Positions 20,151 through 29,603 of a stretch of 64,000 nucleotides of DNA are shown here, one piece after another. The notes under the pieces are model-generated. The model saw only the letters and a list, made by a program, of their open reading frames with translations. It was not told the origin of the DNA and made no database searches. The stretch's first letter is position 1. Each line of letters starts with the position of its first letter. The DNA is taken from positions 1 to 64,000 of the forward strand of contig NZ_PKEK01000026.1 in NCBI RefSeq assembly GCF_002863225.1. Reading direction: 5' to 3'. Origin of the DNA: Mycobacterium sp. (GTDB taxonomy: Bacteria; Actinomycetota; Actinomycetes; Mycobacteriales; Mycobacteriaceae). A program made the translations under genes and the position numbers.

Positions 20151-21186
20151 AAGCGCACCTGCCCTTGCTCGGATCCACCTGGCCGCCCATCGGGATGATG
20201 ATGTCGCTGCCGGCCGGGCCGTTGATCTTCAGCGACACCGTGCAGAAGTAGATGTTGAAGTACGCGCCGTAGGCGCCGAGCGCGGACAGCCGGAGATAGT
20301 CTTCGCCGAGTTGCTCGATGTCGTTGTTCACCTCGGGCAGTCGATCGTTGAGCTCACCGGCCAGCGGGCGGGTGTTCTCGATGATCCCCTGCAACGGCCG
20401 GCGTGAATGCTTGAGCAGGTCAGTCAGATCCGTCGTGGTGGTGGCCAGCGGCTGGATCGCACCGGCGATCGAGTCACGACCCTCGGCCAGACCGGTGATC
20501 AGTTTCTGCAACTGGTCGACGGTGTCGGAGAACTGCGCGCCCTTGGCGTCGACGGTGGCCAGCACCTTGTTGAGGTTGGTGATCACGCTGCCGATCGCCT
20601 GGTCGCGGGCACCCAGCGTCGAGCCGAAGGCGTTGGTGTTGCCCAGCAGATTCGACAGCGCCCCACCTTGGCCCTGCAGAAGATCGATCACGTAGCCGCT
20701 GATGGTGTTGATCTTGTCGGCGTCCAGCCCCTTGAGCACCGGACGCAGGCCACCGAGTAGGGCGTCGAGGTCCAGCGCGGGCTGGGTGTGACGTTGGTCG
20801 ATGGTCGCGCCCGGCGGGAGCTTCCGCAATTCACCTGGGCCCGATGCGATTTCGAGGAACCGGTCACCGACCAGGTTGTCGTAGCGGATCAGCGCACGAG
20901 TCGACGAGTACAAGGTGTAGCGCTTGTCGACGGTGAACTCCACGTCCACCGTGTTGTTCGGGTTGAGCTTGACCGTCTTCACCGCGCCGACCGGCACCCC
21001 GGCGATGCGGACCTTCTGGTTGCCCTTCAGTCTCGTGGCGTCGAGGAAGTTGGCGTGGTACGTGTTCGACGGCCCGAACCGGAATTCACCGAACGTCACC
21101 ACCAGACCGAGCGCCACCAAAAGCATGGTCGCGGTGAAGATCCCGACCTTCACCATGATCGACCGCTGCGACTCGTGACTGTCCAT
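20137..21186 (-). CDS. mce4B: Mce4B subunit of the Mce4 steroid importer
   Basis: A 349-residue Mce protein starting MDSHESQRSIMVK, with a membrane helix and MCE domain (VRIAGVPVGAVKTVKL), ending in a Cys-containing segment (GRCAFVNK). ATG at 21186 overlaps the mce4A stop by one base. The open frame upstream lies inside mce4A and is rejected. Orthologue: Rv3498c, 350 residues. Confidence 0.93.
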   Translation of the reverse strand: MDSHESQRSIMVKVGIFTATMLLVALGLVVTFGEFRFGPSNTYHANFLDATRLKGNQKVRIAGVPVGAVKTVKLNPNNTVDVEFTVDKRYTLYSSTRALIRYDNLVGDRFLEIASGPGELRKLPPGATIDQRHTQPALDLDALLGGLRPVLKGLDADKINTISGYVIDLLQGQGGALSNLLGNTNAFGSTLGARDQAIGSVITNLNKVLATVDAKGAQFSDTVDQLQKLITGLAEGRDSIAGAIQPLATTTTDLTDLLKHSRRPLQGIIENTRPLAGELNDRLPEVNNDIEQLGEDYLRLSALGAYGAYFNIYFCTVSLKINGPAGSDIIIPMGGQVDPSKGRCAFVNK

Positions 21187-22388
21187 CAGAAGTCGTCCCG
21201 CTCTGCGAACGCGCCGTGGAACAGCCACTGCAGCGTGGACGGGGCGTCGACCTGAAGCTCGGTGAACGGCTCGTAGGGGATGTTCGCGTTGTCAGTCACC
21301 AGGAATGGGGCGCGGTACCACGAGCCACCGGTCTGTTTGGTGGGTAGGTCCGGCAACCCGCGGCAGTTGGGGCCGCCGGAGGCGTTGACCCTCGGCAGAC
21401 TCTCCGGATAGGTGTAGGTCGGGGCACCCAGGATGAAGCTCGACGAGGTGAACAGACCCGCCTTCTTGACACCGAGAATGGGCGCGAACTCCTGGATTCC
21501 GCGGTTGATCGCCCCGAACAGGCAGCCGAATTCCGGCGAATAGTCGGCGGCGACCTTCAGCGGCGCACGCAGACGCTTGATCCCGTCGATCAGATTCTGC
21601 TCGGCCGGCGCCAGCGTGTCATAAGCGTTGTTGGACAGGCCTATTGCGGACAGCAGGCTGGTGTTGAGGTTGGTCTGCTGATCCACCACGGTTTTGGCGA
21701 TCGTGGGGGTGTTGTCGAAGACGGTGACCAGGTCGGGTGCCGCGTCGGCGTAGATGTTGGCGACGGCGGCGGTCCGACGGAAGTCCTGCTGCAACGCGGG
21801 AAGCTTCGGATTGAGTTGCTGCGTCAGGGTATTGAGCCCGGACAGCACGCCGCCCAAGTCGTGGCCGTGCCCGCGCAGCCCCTCGGCGAGCGCGCTCAGT
21901 GTCCCGTTCAGCTCGACCGGATCGATTTTCTGCAGCAGCCCGATCAGCGACTGGAACAACGTGTTGACTTCCAGCGAGACGGCCGAGACCGCCAGATGCG
22001 AACCCGGCCGCAGCGCGGCGGGCGACGGCGCCTTGGGCGGGATGAACTCCACCGACTTGGCCCCGAATACCGTGCTGCTGGCGATGTGGACGGCGGCGTT
22101 GGACGGAATGTAGTGCAGCTGGCCGCCATCGATCGCGAGTTTGAGCTGGGCATGCTCACCCTCGTAGCTGATCTCGTCGACCTTGCCGATCTGAATGCCG
22201 CGGTACTTGACCTTGTTGCCGCGGTCCATCTCGAGGCCGGCGCGCGGCGCGGTGAGCGTGACCGTGTCGACCGGCGAAAACGCGGCCGTGTAGGACAGAT
22301 AGGTCAACACTACGAACCCCAGCAGCAGAGAGGCCAGCAGCGCCGCTGCCAGCCTGACGTGAGTGCGTTGTGCGCCGGTGCTTGCCAC
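21186..22388 (-). CDS. mce4A: Mce4A subunit of the Mce4 steroid importer
   Basis: A 400-residue protein, identical in length to Rv3499c. An N-terminal membrane helix (AAALLASLLLGFVVLTYLSY) is followed by an MCE domain (VKYRGIQIGKVDEISY) and a helical region. The GTG start has a GGGGG ribosome-binding run 4 bases upstream. Unlike the other junctions in the operon there is a 66-base gap before this gene, between yrbE4B and mce4A. Confidence 0.94.
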   Translation of the reverse strand: MASTGAQRTHVRLAAALLASLLLGFVVLTYLSYTAAFSPVDTVTLTAPRAGLEMDRGNKVKYRGIQIGKVDEISYEGEHAQLKLAIDGGQLHYIPSNAAVHIASSTVFGAKSVEFIPPKAPSPAALRPGSHLAVSAVSLEVNTLFQSLIGLLQKIDPVELNGTLSALAEGLRGHGHDLGGVLSGLNTLTQQLNPKLPALQQDFRRTAAVANIYADAAPDLVTVFDNTPTIAKTVVDQQTNLNTSLLSAIGLSNNAYDTLAPAEQNLIDGIKRLRAPLKVAADYSPEFGCLFGAINRGIQEFAPILGVKKAGLFTSSSFILGAPTYTYPESLPRVNASGGPNCRGLPDLPTKQTGGSWYRAPFLVTDNANIPYEPFTELQVDAPSTLQWLFHGAFAERDDF

Positions 22389-22454
22389 TGTCCCCCTTTC
22401 TGCTAGTTGCCCGTTTGCTCGGTCATCGCGTAGTGCTCTCCGCAGCCTGACCGC

Positions 22455-23297
22455 TCATCCGGAGAGGTTGAAATTACCCGACGCCCCGTAGACGGCCAGC
22501 GAGATGAACAAGGTAATCACCACCACGACGATCAGCGAGGTCCGCACGGCCTGACCCACCGCCAAACCGACACCCACCGGACCGCCAGATGCGTTGTAGC
22601 CGTAGTAGGTATGGATCAGCATCACCGCGATCGACATCACGATCGCCTGCAGGAACGACCAGAGCAGATCGGTCGGAATCAGGAAGGTGCTGAAGTAGTG
22701 GTCGTACAGACCGGCCGACTGACCGTTGATGAATACCGTGGTGGAGCGCGCGGCGAAGAAAGAGGCAAGCACCGCAAGCGAATACAGCGGAACGATCGCG
22801 ATGAGGCCGGCGATCAGCCGGGTCGACACCAGGTAGGACACCGAATGTACGGCCATCGCTTCGACGGCGTCGATCTCCTCGGCCACCCGCATGGCGCCCA
22901 ATTGCGCCGTGGTGCCGGCACCGATGGTGGCGGCCAAGGCGATTCCCGCAACGACCGGAGCGACGATGCGGACGTTCAGGAACGCCGACAGGAATCCGGT
23001 CAGCGCCTCGATACCGATGTTGCCCAACGACTCGTAACCCTGTACGGCGATCACGCCGCCGGACGCCAGCGTCAAAAATGCCGCGACACCGACTGTTCCG
23101 CCGATCAAGACCAATGCGCCAGTGCCCATGGTCATCTCGGCGATCAACCGGATGGTCTCTTTGCGATAGCGCGTCAACGCGTTCGGGATGTAGCGCATCG
23201 ACTCGCCGTAGAACAGTGCCTGCTCGCCGAAGCTGTCGACGGGGCCGGCGAACTGGTGCAGGAAGCGGCGGACCCGCAGCGAGGCGTCGTAACTCAT
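22455..23297 (-). CDS. yrbE4B: YrbE4B, MlaE-type permease of the Mce4 importer
   Basis: A 280-residue integral membrane protein of the MlaE family with about five or six membrane helices and the conserved cytoplasmic EEIDA(V)EAM loop that contacts the ATPase. Length matches Rv3500c. With YrbE4A it forms the inner-membrane channel; the ATPase (MceG) is encoded elsewhere. Confidence 0.94.
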   Translation of the reverse strand: MSYDASLRVRRFLHQFAGPVDSFGEQALFYGESMRYIPNALTRYRKETIRLIAEMTMGTGALVLIGGTVGVAAFLTLASGGVIAVQGYESLGNIGIEALTGFLSAFLNVRIVAPVVAGIALAATIGAGTTAQLGAMRVAEEIDAVEAMAVHSVSYLVSTRLIAGLIAIVPLYSLAVLASFFAARSTTVFINGQSAGLYDHYFSTFLIPTDLLWSFLQAIVMSIAVMLIHTYYGYNASGGPVGVGLAVGQAVRTSLIVVVVITLFISLAVYGASGNFNLSG

Positions 23298-23325
23298 CGG
23301 CGCGACTCCGCGGCGCCGGCACGAC

Positions 23326-24090
23326 TCATCGGGTCAGCACCCGCACGCCGATGGCCGTCATGATCACGTTGATCACGAACAGGCAGATGAACGCGTAGAC
23401 CACGGTCTCGTTGACCGCGACCCCAACCCCTTTCGGGCCGCCCTTGACCGTCAGCCCGCGGTAGCAGCCGACCAAACCGGCCACGACGCCGAACAGCAGT
23501 GCCTTGACCTCCGAGAGAATCAGCTCGCCCAGGTGGGTCAGCACCGTCAGTCCGCTGACGAAGGCGCCCGGGTTGACGCCCTGCAGCAGTACCGAGAAGA
23601 CGTAACCGCCGGCGATTCCGATCGCCGAGACCAGACCGTTGAGGAGCAGCGCGACGAAGGTCGACGCCAGCACCCTCGGCACGACCAGGCGGTGGATCGG
23701 ATCGATACCCAGCACCCGCATCGCGTCGATCTCCTCGCGGATGGTGCGCGCGCCCAAATCGGCGCAGATTGCGGTAGCGCCGGCCCCGGCCACCACCAAC
23801 ACCGTGACTACCGGACCGAGCTGGGTGATGGTGCCGAAGGCGGTGCCGGCGCCGGAGAGGTCGGCGGCGCCGATCTCGCGCAACAGAATGTTGAGCGTGA
23901 AGGCCACCAGAACGGTGAACGGGATGGCCACCAAGAGCGTCGGCACCAATGAAACCCGGGCGATCATCCAGGTCTGGTCGAGGAACTCACGGAATTGGAA
24001 GGGGCGCTGGAACGCCTTCCGGAAGGTTTCCAGGGCCATCTCGACGAAACCGCCCACGGCCCGAGCCGGAACCGCAAGCTGTTCGATCAA
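23326..24090 (-). CDS. yrbE4A: YrbE4A, MlaE-type permease of the Mce4 importer
   Basis: A 254-residue MlaE-family permease, the same length as Rv3501c and nearly identical over the central part (ICADLGARTIREEIDAMRVLGIDP). It starts with an unusual TTG at 24090, chosen because the N-terminal sequence (IEQLAVPARAVGGF) matches the family and AAGGGA lies about 9 bases upstream. First gene of the mce4 operon; two KstR-type operators lie upstream. Confidence 0.93.
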   Translation of the reverse strand: MIEQLAVPARAVGGFVEMALETFRKAFQRPFQFREFLDQTWMIARVSLVPTLLVAIPFTVLVAFTLNILLREIGAADLSGAGTAFGTITQLGPVVTVLVVAGAGATAICADLGARTIREEIDAMRVLGIDPIHRLVVPRVLASTFVALLLNGLVSAIGIAGGYVFSVLLQGVNPGAFVSGLTVLTHLGELILSEVKALLFGVVAGLVGCYRGLTVKGGPKGVGVAVNETVVYAFICLFVINVIMTAIGVRVLTR

Positions 24091-24210
24091 CTTGGTTCCC
24101 TTCTCGCGCGGGCGTCTCCACCTTCAGACCGAAGGCCTTGTGTCCCCGGTTGCGCCGCCATAGCTTGTTGCTGAGCCGCCGGCGCTCCGCGTGAGCCGGC
24201 CAATCGTAAC

Positions 24211-24224
24211 TAGAACAAGTTCGC
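24211..24224. promoter_or_regulatory. KstR-like operator (13 of 14) upstream of mce4
   Basis: TAGAACAAGTTCGC fits TnnAACnnGTTnnA except for the last base. It lies 121 bases upstream of yrbE4A and may overlap the mce4 promoter. Confidence 0.55.
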
Positions 24225-24298
24225 AGTGTCAAAGAACCATCGAATTAGACGAAAGTTAGTAACACTGCAGGTCAGAGCATTTGTGACGCAGATCATCC

Positions 24299-24312
24299 TG
24301 AAACGTGTTCTA
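24299..24312. promoter_or_regulatory. KstR operator in the mce4-hsd4A intergenic region
   Basis: TGAAACGTGTTCTA is a perfect match to the KstR motif. It lies 51 bases beyond the hsd4A stop and about 209 bases upstream of yrbE4A, in the largest gap of the window (24091-24362). I see no gene in that gap. Confidence 0.7.
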
Positions 24313-24362
24313 GTTGATTTCCAATCGATACGTGCTGTCGCGGGAAGGCGTCCGCGCGTCGA

Positions 24363-25331
24363 TCACTCCATCAATGCGGTGGCCGCGAAGTTGCGTTCGG
24401 GATCGCGTCCGGCGAAGTACTGCTGCAGCTCGTCGCTCAGTTCAGCCGGATCCCAGGCCTGCGCACTCGCGTCGAACCGGTGCTCCACGGTCGGCGCCGC
24501 CACCAGCGTGACCTGCGGCCCGTAAACGATGAAGACCTGACCGTTGACGTCTTTGGCTGCCGGCGACGCCAGGAAGCGCACCAACGTCACGACGTGCTCC
24601 GGTGAGAGCGGATCGATCTCACCGGAGGCGGGATCGGGTGCGTCACCGAAGACGTCCGCGGTCATCGCGGTGCGAGCTCTGGGAGCGATTGCGTTGGCGC
24701 ACACCCCGTACCGGCCTAACGCGCGTGCCGCGGTGAGGGTCAGTGCCGAGATGCCTGCTTTCGCGGCGCCGTAGTTCGCCTGCCCGACCGGTCCGACCAG
24801 CCCAGCCTCCGACGACGTGTTGACGAGGCGCCCGTAGACCGAACCGTCGTTGTCCTTTGCTTTTTGCCGCCAGTAGGTGGCGGCATTGCGGGTCAGCAGG
24901 AAGTGGCCGCGCAGGTGCACCGCGATCACCGCGTCCCACTCCTCGTCGGACATGTTGAACAGCATCCGGTCGCGGGTGATCCCGGCGTTGTTCACCACGA
25001 TGCCGAGTCCGCCCAATCCGTCTGCGGTGCTGACCAGTTCGTCAGCCGTCTCTCGCTGGCTGATGTCGCCGGCCACAGCGACGGCCTTCGAACCGGCGCT
25101 GCTGATCTCGTCGATCACGTCGGAGGCGTCCAGAGCGGCGGAGATGTCGTTCACGACGACGGTGGCACCGGCGCGGGCCAGGCCGATCGCCTCGGCACGG
25201 CCCAGCCCCGCTGCCGCGCCGGTCACTACCGCGACCTTCCCGGACAGGTCGATCGCGTCCGTGCTCGCCGCCGGCGACGTTGCAGACCGCCCGGCGGTCT
25301 GAGGAGAAGCCGGTCCATTGGGCGTAGTCAA
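24363..25331 (-). CDS. hsd4A: Hsd4A/ChsB1, 3-hydroxyacyl-CoA / 17-beta-hydroxysteroid dehydrogenase
   Basis: A 322-residue SDR: a Ser/Thr/Pro-rich leader of about 30 residues, TGAAAGLG cofactor motif, NNAG, a TSSEAG serine and YGAAK, then a C-terminal extension of about 70 residues typical of peroxisomal MFE-2-like dehydrogenases. The orthologue Rv3502c oxidises the 22-hydroxy CoA intermediate of the cholesterol side chain and can also act on 17-hydroxysteroids. TTG at 25331 is chosen because it follows the fdxD stop with GAGG 10 bases upstream; frames further upstream overlap fdxD. Confidence 0.88.
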   Translation of the reverse strand: MTTPNGPASPQTAGRSATSPAASTDAIDLSGKVAVVTGAAAGLGRAEAIGLARAGATVVVNDISAALDASDVIDEISSAGSKAVAVAGDISQRETADELVSTADGLGGLGIVVNNAGITRDRMLFNMSDEEWDAVIAVHLRGHFLLTRNAATYWRQKAKDNDGSVYGRLVNTSSEAGLVGPVGQANYGAAKAGISALTLTAARALGRYGVCANAIAPRARTAMTADVFGDAPDPASGEIDPLSPEHVVTLVRFLASPAAKDVNGQVFIVYGPQVTLVAAPTVEHRFDASAQAWDPAELSDELQQYFAGRDPERNFAATALME

Positions 25332-25354
25332 TTTATGAATACCTCTAGTCTGTG

Positions 25355-25546
25355 TTATTCGCTGCGCAGCAGCGCGGCTCGCGGGCATTCCGCGATCGCC
25401 TGCTCGGTCAGCGCCTCCTGGTCGGCGGGCACCGGGTCGGCCTTGACCACGGCATAATCCTCGTCGTCGAGGTCGAAGATATCCGGCGCGATTCCCAAGC
25501 ACACCGCGTTGCCTTCACACCGGTCATGGTCGACTTTCACCCGCAC
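25355..25546 (-). CDS. fdxD: Ferredoxin FdxD ([3Fe-4S] type)
   Basis: A 63-residue ferredoxin with the pattern CxxNxxC (DRCEGNAVCLG) and a distal ECP. The position normally held by the second of four cysteines is Asn, as in the mycobacterial [3Fe-4S] ferredoxins with variable central residues. GTG at 25546 is supported by AGGAGG six bases upstream and by the 63-residue length of Rv3503c. It likely passes electrons to the sterol P450s CYP125/CYP142 (inference from co-regulation). Confidence 0.9.
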   Translation of the reverse strand: MRVKVDHDRCEGNAVCLGIAPDIFDLDDEDYAVVKADPVPADQEALTEQAIAECPRAALLRSE

Positions 25547-25651
25547 GACGTTCCTCCTCTGACGCAAGCCTGGACTGTGGCTGAAAACGGTATGCCCACC
25601 ATACGACCAGTCCCGATCGCGTCCAGAGGAATGGTCGCTGGACCCTCAGAC

Positions 25652-25665
25652 TAGAACGTGTTACA
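25652..25665. promoter_or_regulatory. KstR operator between fdxD and fadE26
   Basis: TAGAACGTGTTACA matches the KstR motif. It lies in a divergent promoter region and can control both the fdxD-hsd4A and fadE26-fadE27-fadD17 transcripts. Confidence 0.8.
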
Positions 25666-25736
25666 ACCAGGGAAGCGAATGGGTGGCCGACGATGCAGGC
25701 TGCCGCAGAACTCACCGATGACCGGAGGCGGCCGAA

Positions 25737-26918
25737 ATGCGCATCAGTTACACGCCGGAGCAGGAGGAGTTGCGCCGCGAGCTGCGGGCGTACTTCGCCC
25801 AGCTGATCACCCCCGAACGTCGCGAGGCGTTGAGCTCGACCTCGGGCGAGGTCGGCGAGGGGAACGTCTACCGCGAGACGGTGGCGCAGATGGGCAAGGA
25901 CGGGTGGCTCACCCTGAACTGGCCGAAGGAGTACGGCGGCCAAGACCGCTCCCCGATGGACTCGCTGATCTTCACCGACGAGGCGGCGATCGCCGGCGCA
26001 CCGGTGCCGTTTCTGACGATCAACAGCGTCGCGCCGACCATCATGCACTTCGGCTCCGAGGAGCAGAAGAATTTCTTCCTGCCCAAGATCGCCGCCGGCG
26101 ATCTGCACTTCTCGATCGGCTACTCGGAGCCCGGCGCGGGCACCGACCTGGCGAACCTGCGCACGACCGCGGTGCGCGACGGCGACGACTACGTGGTCAA
26201 CGGTCAGAAGATGTGGACCAGCCTGATCGCCTACGCCGACTACGTCTGGCTCGCGGTCCGCACCAACACCGAAGCCAAGAAGCATCGCGGCATCTCGATG
26301 CTGATCATGCCCACCACCGCAGAGGGCTTCTCCTGGACGCCGGTGCACACTATGTCGGGCGTGGACACCAGCGCCACCTATTACCAGGACGTCCGCGTGC
26401 CGGTCGCCAACCGGGTAGGTGAAGAGAACGCCGGTTGGAAGCTGGTCACCAACCAGCTGAACCACGAGCGCGTGGCCCTGGTATCCCCGATGCCGATCAT
26501 CATGGCACTCAACCAGGTTCGTGACTGGGCACAGAACACCAAGGACGCCGCCGGCGCCCGCTTGATCGACTCGGAGTGGATACAGCTCAACCTGGCCCGC
26601 GTGCATGCCAAGGTCGAAGTGCTCAAGTTGATCAACTGGGAACTGGCCTCTTCGGCGTCGGAGAGCCCGTCACCCGCCGACGCCTCGGCGGCCAAGGTGT
26701 TCGGTACCGAGTTGGCCACCGAGGCTTACCGGTTGCTGATGGAGGTGCTGGGCACCGCGGCGACCCTCCGCCAGGACTCCCCCGGTGCGCTGCTTCGGGG
26801 CCGCGTCGAGCGGATGCACCGGGCGTGCCTGATTTTGACCTTCGGCGGCGGCACCAACGAGGTGCAGCGCGACATCATCGGCATGGTGGCGCTCGGCCTG
26901 CCCCGAGCCAACCGCTGA
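25737..26918 (+). CDS. fadE26: FadE26/ChsE4, acyl-CoA dehydrogenase subunit
   Basis: A 393-residue acyl-CoA dehydrogenase with the FAD-contacting IGYSEPGAGTDLA segment, WTS strand motif (KMWTSLIAYADY) and a C-terminal TFGGGTNEVQRDIIG. In M. tuberculosis Rv3504 forms an alpha2beta2 heterotetramer with FadE27 and dehydrogenates the C27 sterol-CoA in the first side-chain cycle. ATG is at 25737; the partner gene follows after 17 bases. Confidence 0.92.
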   Translation: MRISYTPEQEELRRELRAYFAQLITPERREALSSTSGEVGEGNVYRETVAQMGKDGWLTLNWPKEYGGQDRSPMDSLIFTDEAAIAGAPVPFLTINSVAPTIMHFGSEEQKNFFLPKIAAGDLHFSIGYSEPGAGTDLANLRTTAVRDGDDYVVNGQKMWTSLIAYADYVWLAVRTNTEAKKHRGISMLIMPTTAEGFSWTPVHTMSGVDTSATYYQDVRVPVANRVGEENAGWKLVTNQLNHERVALVSPMPIIMALNQVRDWAQNTKDAAGARLIDSEWIQLNLARVHAKVEVLKLINWELASSASESPSPADASAAKVFGTELATEAYRLLMEVLGTAATLRQDSPGALLRGRVERMHRACLILTFGGGTNEVQRDIIGMVALGLPRANR

Positions 26919-26935
26919 GAACGGCAGGAGAACTC

Positions 26936-28033
26936 ATGGACTTCTCGACAACCGAAGCCGCGCAAGATCTCGGCGGGCTGGTCACCACCATCGTCGACGC
27001 CGTGTGCACACCCGAGCATCAGCGAAAACTCGACGGACTCGAGCAGCGGTTCGACCGTGAGCTCTGGAGCAAACTGATCGACGCCGACATTCTGTCCACA
27101 GCGGCGCCGGAATCGTTGGGCGGCGGCGGATTCGGCGTGCTCGAGGAGGTCGCGGTGCTGGTCGGTCTCGGCCGCCAACTCGCCGCGGTTCCCTACCTCG
27201 AATCGGCGGTGTTGGCAGCCGGCGCACTGGCCCGGTTCGGATCGCCTGAGCTGCAACAGGAGTGGGGCACAGCAGCGGTGAACGGGTCCAAGATTCTAGC
27301 CGTCGCTCTCGACGGCGAGATGGGTGACGGGCCGGTTCAAGCAGCGGCAGCCGGGAACGGCTATCGATTGACCGGAACCCGCACCCAGATCGCTTTCGGG
27401 CCGGTGGCCGACGCTTTCCTGGTGCCCGCTGAAACTGATTCCGGCACTACCGTTTTCCTGGTCACCGCCGACGATCCCGGAGTCACGGTCACCACGCTGG
27501 ACACCACCGGGCTGGGCAGCATCGGGCACCTGCGACTCGACGGGGCCGAGGTCTCCAGCGCGCGGGCGGTCGGTGGGGCCGACGTCGTCAGCTGGATCGC
27601 GACGCTGGGTGTGCTGGGCCACAGCGCTTTCCAACTCGGTGTCCTGGAGCGCGGCCTGCAGATGACTGCCGAATATGCCCGGGAGCGTGAGCAATTCGAC
27701 CGTCCGATCGGCAGCTTCCAGGCTGTCGGGCAGCGACTGGCCGACGGTTACATCGACGTGAAGGGTCTGCGTCTGACCCTGACCCAGGCGGCATGGCGGC
27801 TCAGCGAGGACCTGCCCGCCGACACCGAAGTGGCCACCGCGGCATTCTGGGCGGCCGATGCCGGACACCGCGTGGCACACACCATCGTGCACATCCACGG
27901 CGGAGTCGGTATCGACACCGACCACCCGGTCCATCGATACTTCCTGGCCGCCAAGCAAACCGAGTTCGCGGTGGGCGGCGCGACCGGCCAATTACTGAAG
28001 ATCGGCCGCGAACTGGCGGACACTCCCGCCTAG
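26936..28033 (+). CDS. fadE27: FadE27/ChsE5, acyl-CoA dehydrogenase partner subunit
   Basis: A 365-residue acyl-CoA dehydrogenase-fold protein starting MDFSTTEAAQDL, with GGGGFGVLEE near residue 60, REQFDRPIGSFQAVGQ and HGGVGIDTDHPVHRY. It lacks the GGGTNEV segment of catalytic subunits, as expected for the non-catalytic half of the ChsE4-ChsE5 heterotetramer. ATG at 26936 has GGCAGGAG upstream; the longer open frame into fadE26 is rejected. Confidence 0.9.
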   Translation: MDFSTTEAAQDLGGLVTTIVDAVCTPEHQRKLDGLEQRFDRELWSKLIDADILSTAAPESLGGGGFGVLEEVAVLVGLGRQLAAVPYLESAVLAAGALARFGSPELQQEWGTAAVNGSKILAVALDGEMGDGPVQAAAAGNGYRLTGTRTQIAFGPVADAFLVPAETDSGTTVFLVTADDPGVTVTTLDTTGLGSIGHLRLDGAEVSSARAVGGADVVSWIATLGVLGHSAFQLGVLERGLQMTAEYAREREQFDRPIGSFQAVGQRLADGYIDVKGLRLTLTQAAWRLSEDLPADTEVATAAFWAADAGHRVAHTIVHIHGGVGIDTDHPVHRYFLAAKQTEFAVGGATGQLLKIGRELADTPA

Positions 28034-28088
28034 CTGTGGCGTCCGACGACGATGCGGCCCGTGCAGCCGACCGAGGAGGAGCGGGCCG

Positions 28089-29603
28089 GTGACTGACGGC
28101 CTTCCCACGGTCGCCGACCTGCTGGCGCCGCTGGTCGACGTCGAGGATCGGGGCGTCTACTTCGAAGACGCGTTCGTCTCCTGGCACGACCATCTCCGCG
28201 ATGGCGCGGCGGTCGCGGCGGCGCTGCGCGCGCGACTGGATCCGGCCCGGCCACCGCACGTGGGGGTGTTGCTGGAGAACACACCGTTCTTCTCCTCGGT
28301 GCTGGTCGCCGCGGGAATGACCGGAATCGTCCCGGTGGGTCTGAACCCGGTGCGCCGCGGTGACGCACTCGTTCGGGATATCGAACATGCGGATTGCCAA
28401 CTGGTGCTTGCCGATTCGAAGTCGTCAGCAACCCTCGACGGTATCGATTACGTCGATGTCGACTCCCCCGAGTGGGCGGTCGAGGTGGCCGGCCATCGCG
28501 ACGCCCCAGTCACGTTCCGGGCGGCATCGCCTGACGACCTGTTCATGCTGATCTTCACCTCGGGCACCAGTGGCAATCCCAAGGCGGTGATGTGCAGCCA
28601 CGGCAAGGTGGCGGTCGCCGGTGTGACCATGTCCGACCGATTCGGTCTCGGCACCGCCGACGTCTGTTACGCGTCGATGCCGTTGTTCCATTCGAATGCG
28701 GTGCTGGTCGGCTGGGCGGTGGCGCTGGCCTGCCGCGGCTCGATGGTGTTGCGGCGCAAGTTCTCCGCGTCCGGGTTCCTGCCCGACATCCGCCGCTACG
28801 GCGCCACCTACGCGAACTACGTGGGAAAGCCGCTGTCCTACGTGCTGGCCACACCGGAGCGCCCCGACGATGCGGACAATCCGCTGCGGGCGGTGTACGG
28901 CAACGAGGGTGCACCCGCCGACATCGACCGGTTCGGCGTCCGGTTCGGCTGCCGGGTGGTCGACGGGTTCGGGTCGACCGAGGGCGGCATCGCGATCGGC
29001 CGAACGCCGGACACGCCGTCGGGCGCTCTGGGTCCGCTGCCTGCCGAGGTCGAGATCGTCGACGTGGAAACCGGTGAGCCCTGCCCGGTCGGCGTGGTGG
29101 GCGAGCTGGTGAACGTCACCGGCGCAGGGCGTTTCGAGGGCTATTACAACGACGCGGAAGCAAACGCGCAGCGGATGGCCGGCGGCAGGTACCACAGCGG
29201 CGACCTCGCCTATCGCGACGAGGCCGGCTACGCCTACTTCGCCGGGCGGCTCGGCGATTGGTTGAGGGTGGACGGCGAGAACCTGGGCACCGCGCCGATC
29301 GAGCGAGTGCTGGCCCGCCACCCCGACATCACCGAGGTGGCCGTGTACGCGGTCCCGGATCCGTCCGTCGGGGATCAGGTGATGGCCGCGGTGGTGCTGG
29401 CGTCGGGTGCGGAATTCGATGTCGACAAGTTCCGGGCGTTTCTCGCCGAACAGTCCGATCTCGGACCCAAGCAGTGGCCGTCGTACATCCGGATCAGCTC
29501 GAATCTGCCTCGGACCGCGACGTTCAAGGTGCTCAAAAGACAGCTGTCGGCCGAAGGACTGGACTGCGACGAGCCGGTCGTGTCGATTCGTCGTGAGCGC
29601 TAA
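28089..29603 (+). CDS. fadD17: FadD17, steroid-acyl-CoA synthetase
   Basis: A 504-residue adenylate-forming enzyme with the P-loop FTSGTSGNPKAVM, the GFGSTEGG motif, the YHSGDLAYRDE hinge and a terminal Lys region (TATFKVLKRQ). FadD17 activates steroids with shortened (C5) side chains as CoA esters. GTG at 28089 has GAGGAG upstream. It is the third gene of the fadE26 operon; orthologue Rv3506. Its stop overlaps the end of the next, converging gene by 4 bases. Confidence 0.9.
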   Translation: MTDGLPTVADLLAPLVDVEDRGVYFEDAFVSWHDHLRDGAAVAAALRARLDPARPPHVGVLLENTPFFSSVLVAAGMTGIVPVGLNPVRRGDALVRDIEHADCQLVLADSKSSATLDGIDYVDVDSPEWAVEVAGHRDAPVTFRAASPDDLFMLIFTSGTSGNPKAVMCSHGKVAVAGVTMSDRFGLGTADVCYASMPLFHSNAVLVGWAVALACRGSMVLRRKFSASGFLPDIRRYGATYANYVGKPLSYVLATPERPDDADNPLRAVYGNEGAPADIDRFGVRFGCRVVDGFGSTEGGIAIGRTPDTPSGALGPLPAEVEIVDVETGEPCPVGVVGELVNVTGAGRFEGYYNDAEANAQRMAGGRYHSGDLAYRDEAGYAYFAGRLGDWLRVDGENLGTAPIERVLARHPDITEVAVYAVPDPSVGDQVMAAVVLASGAEFDVDKFRAFLAEQSDLGPKQWPSYIRISSNLPRTATFKVLKRQLSAEGLDCDEPVVSIRRER

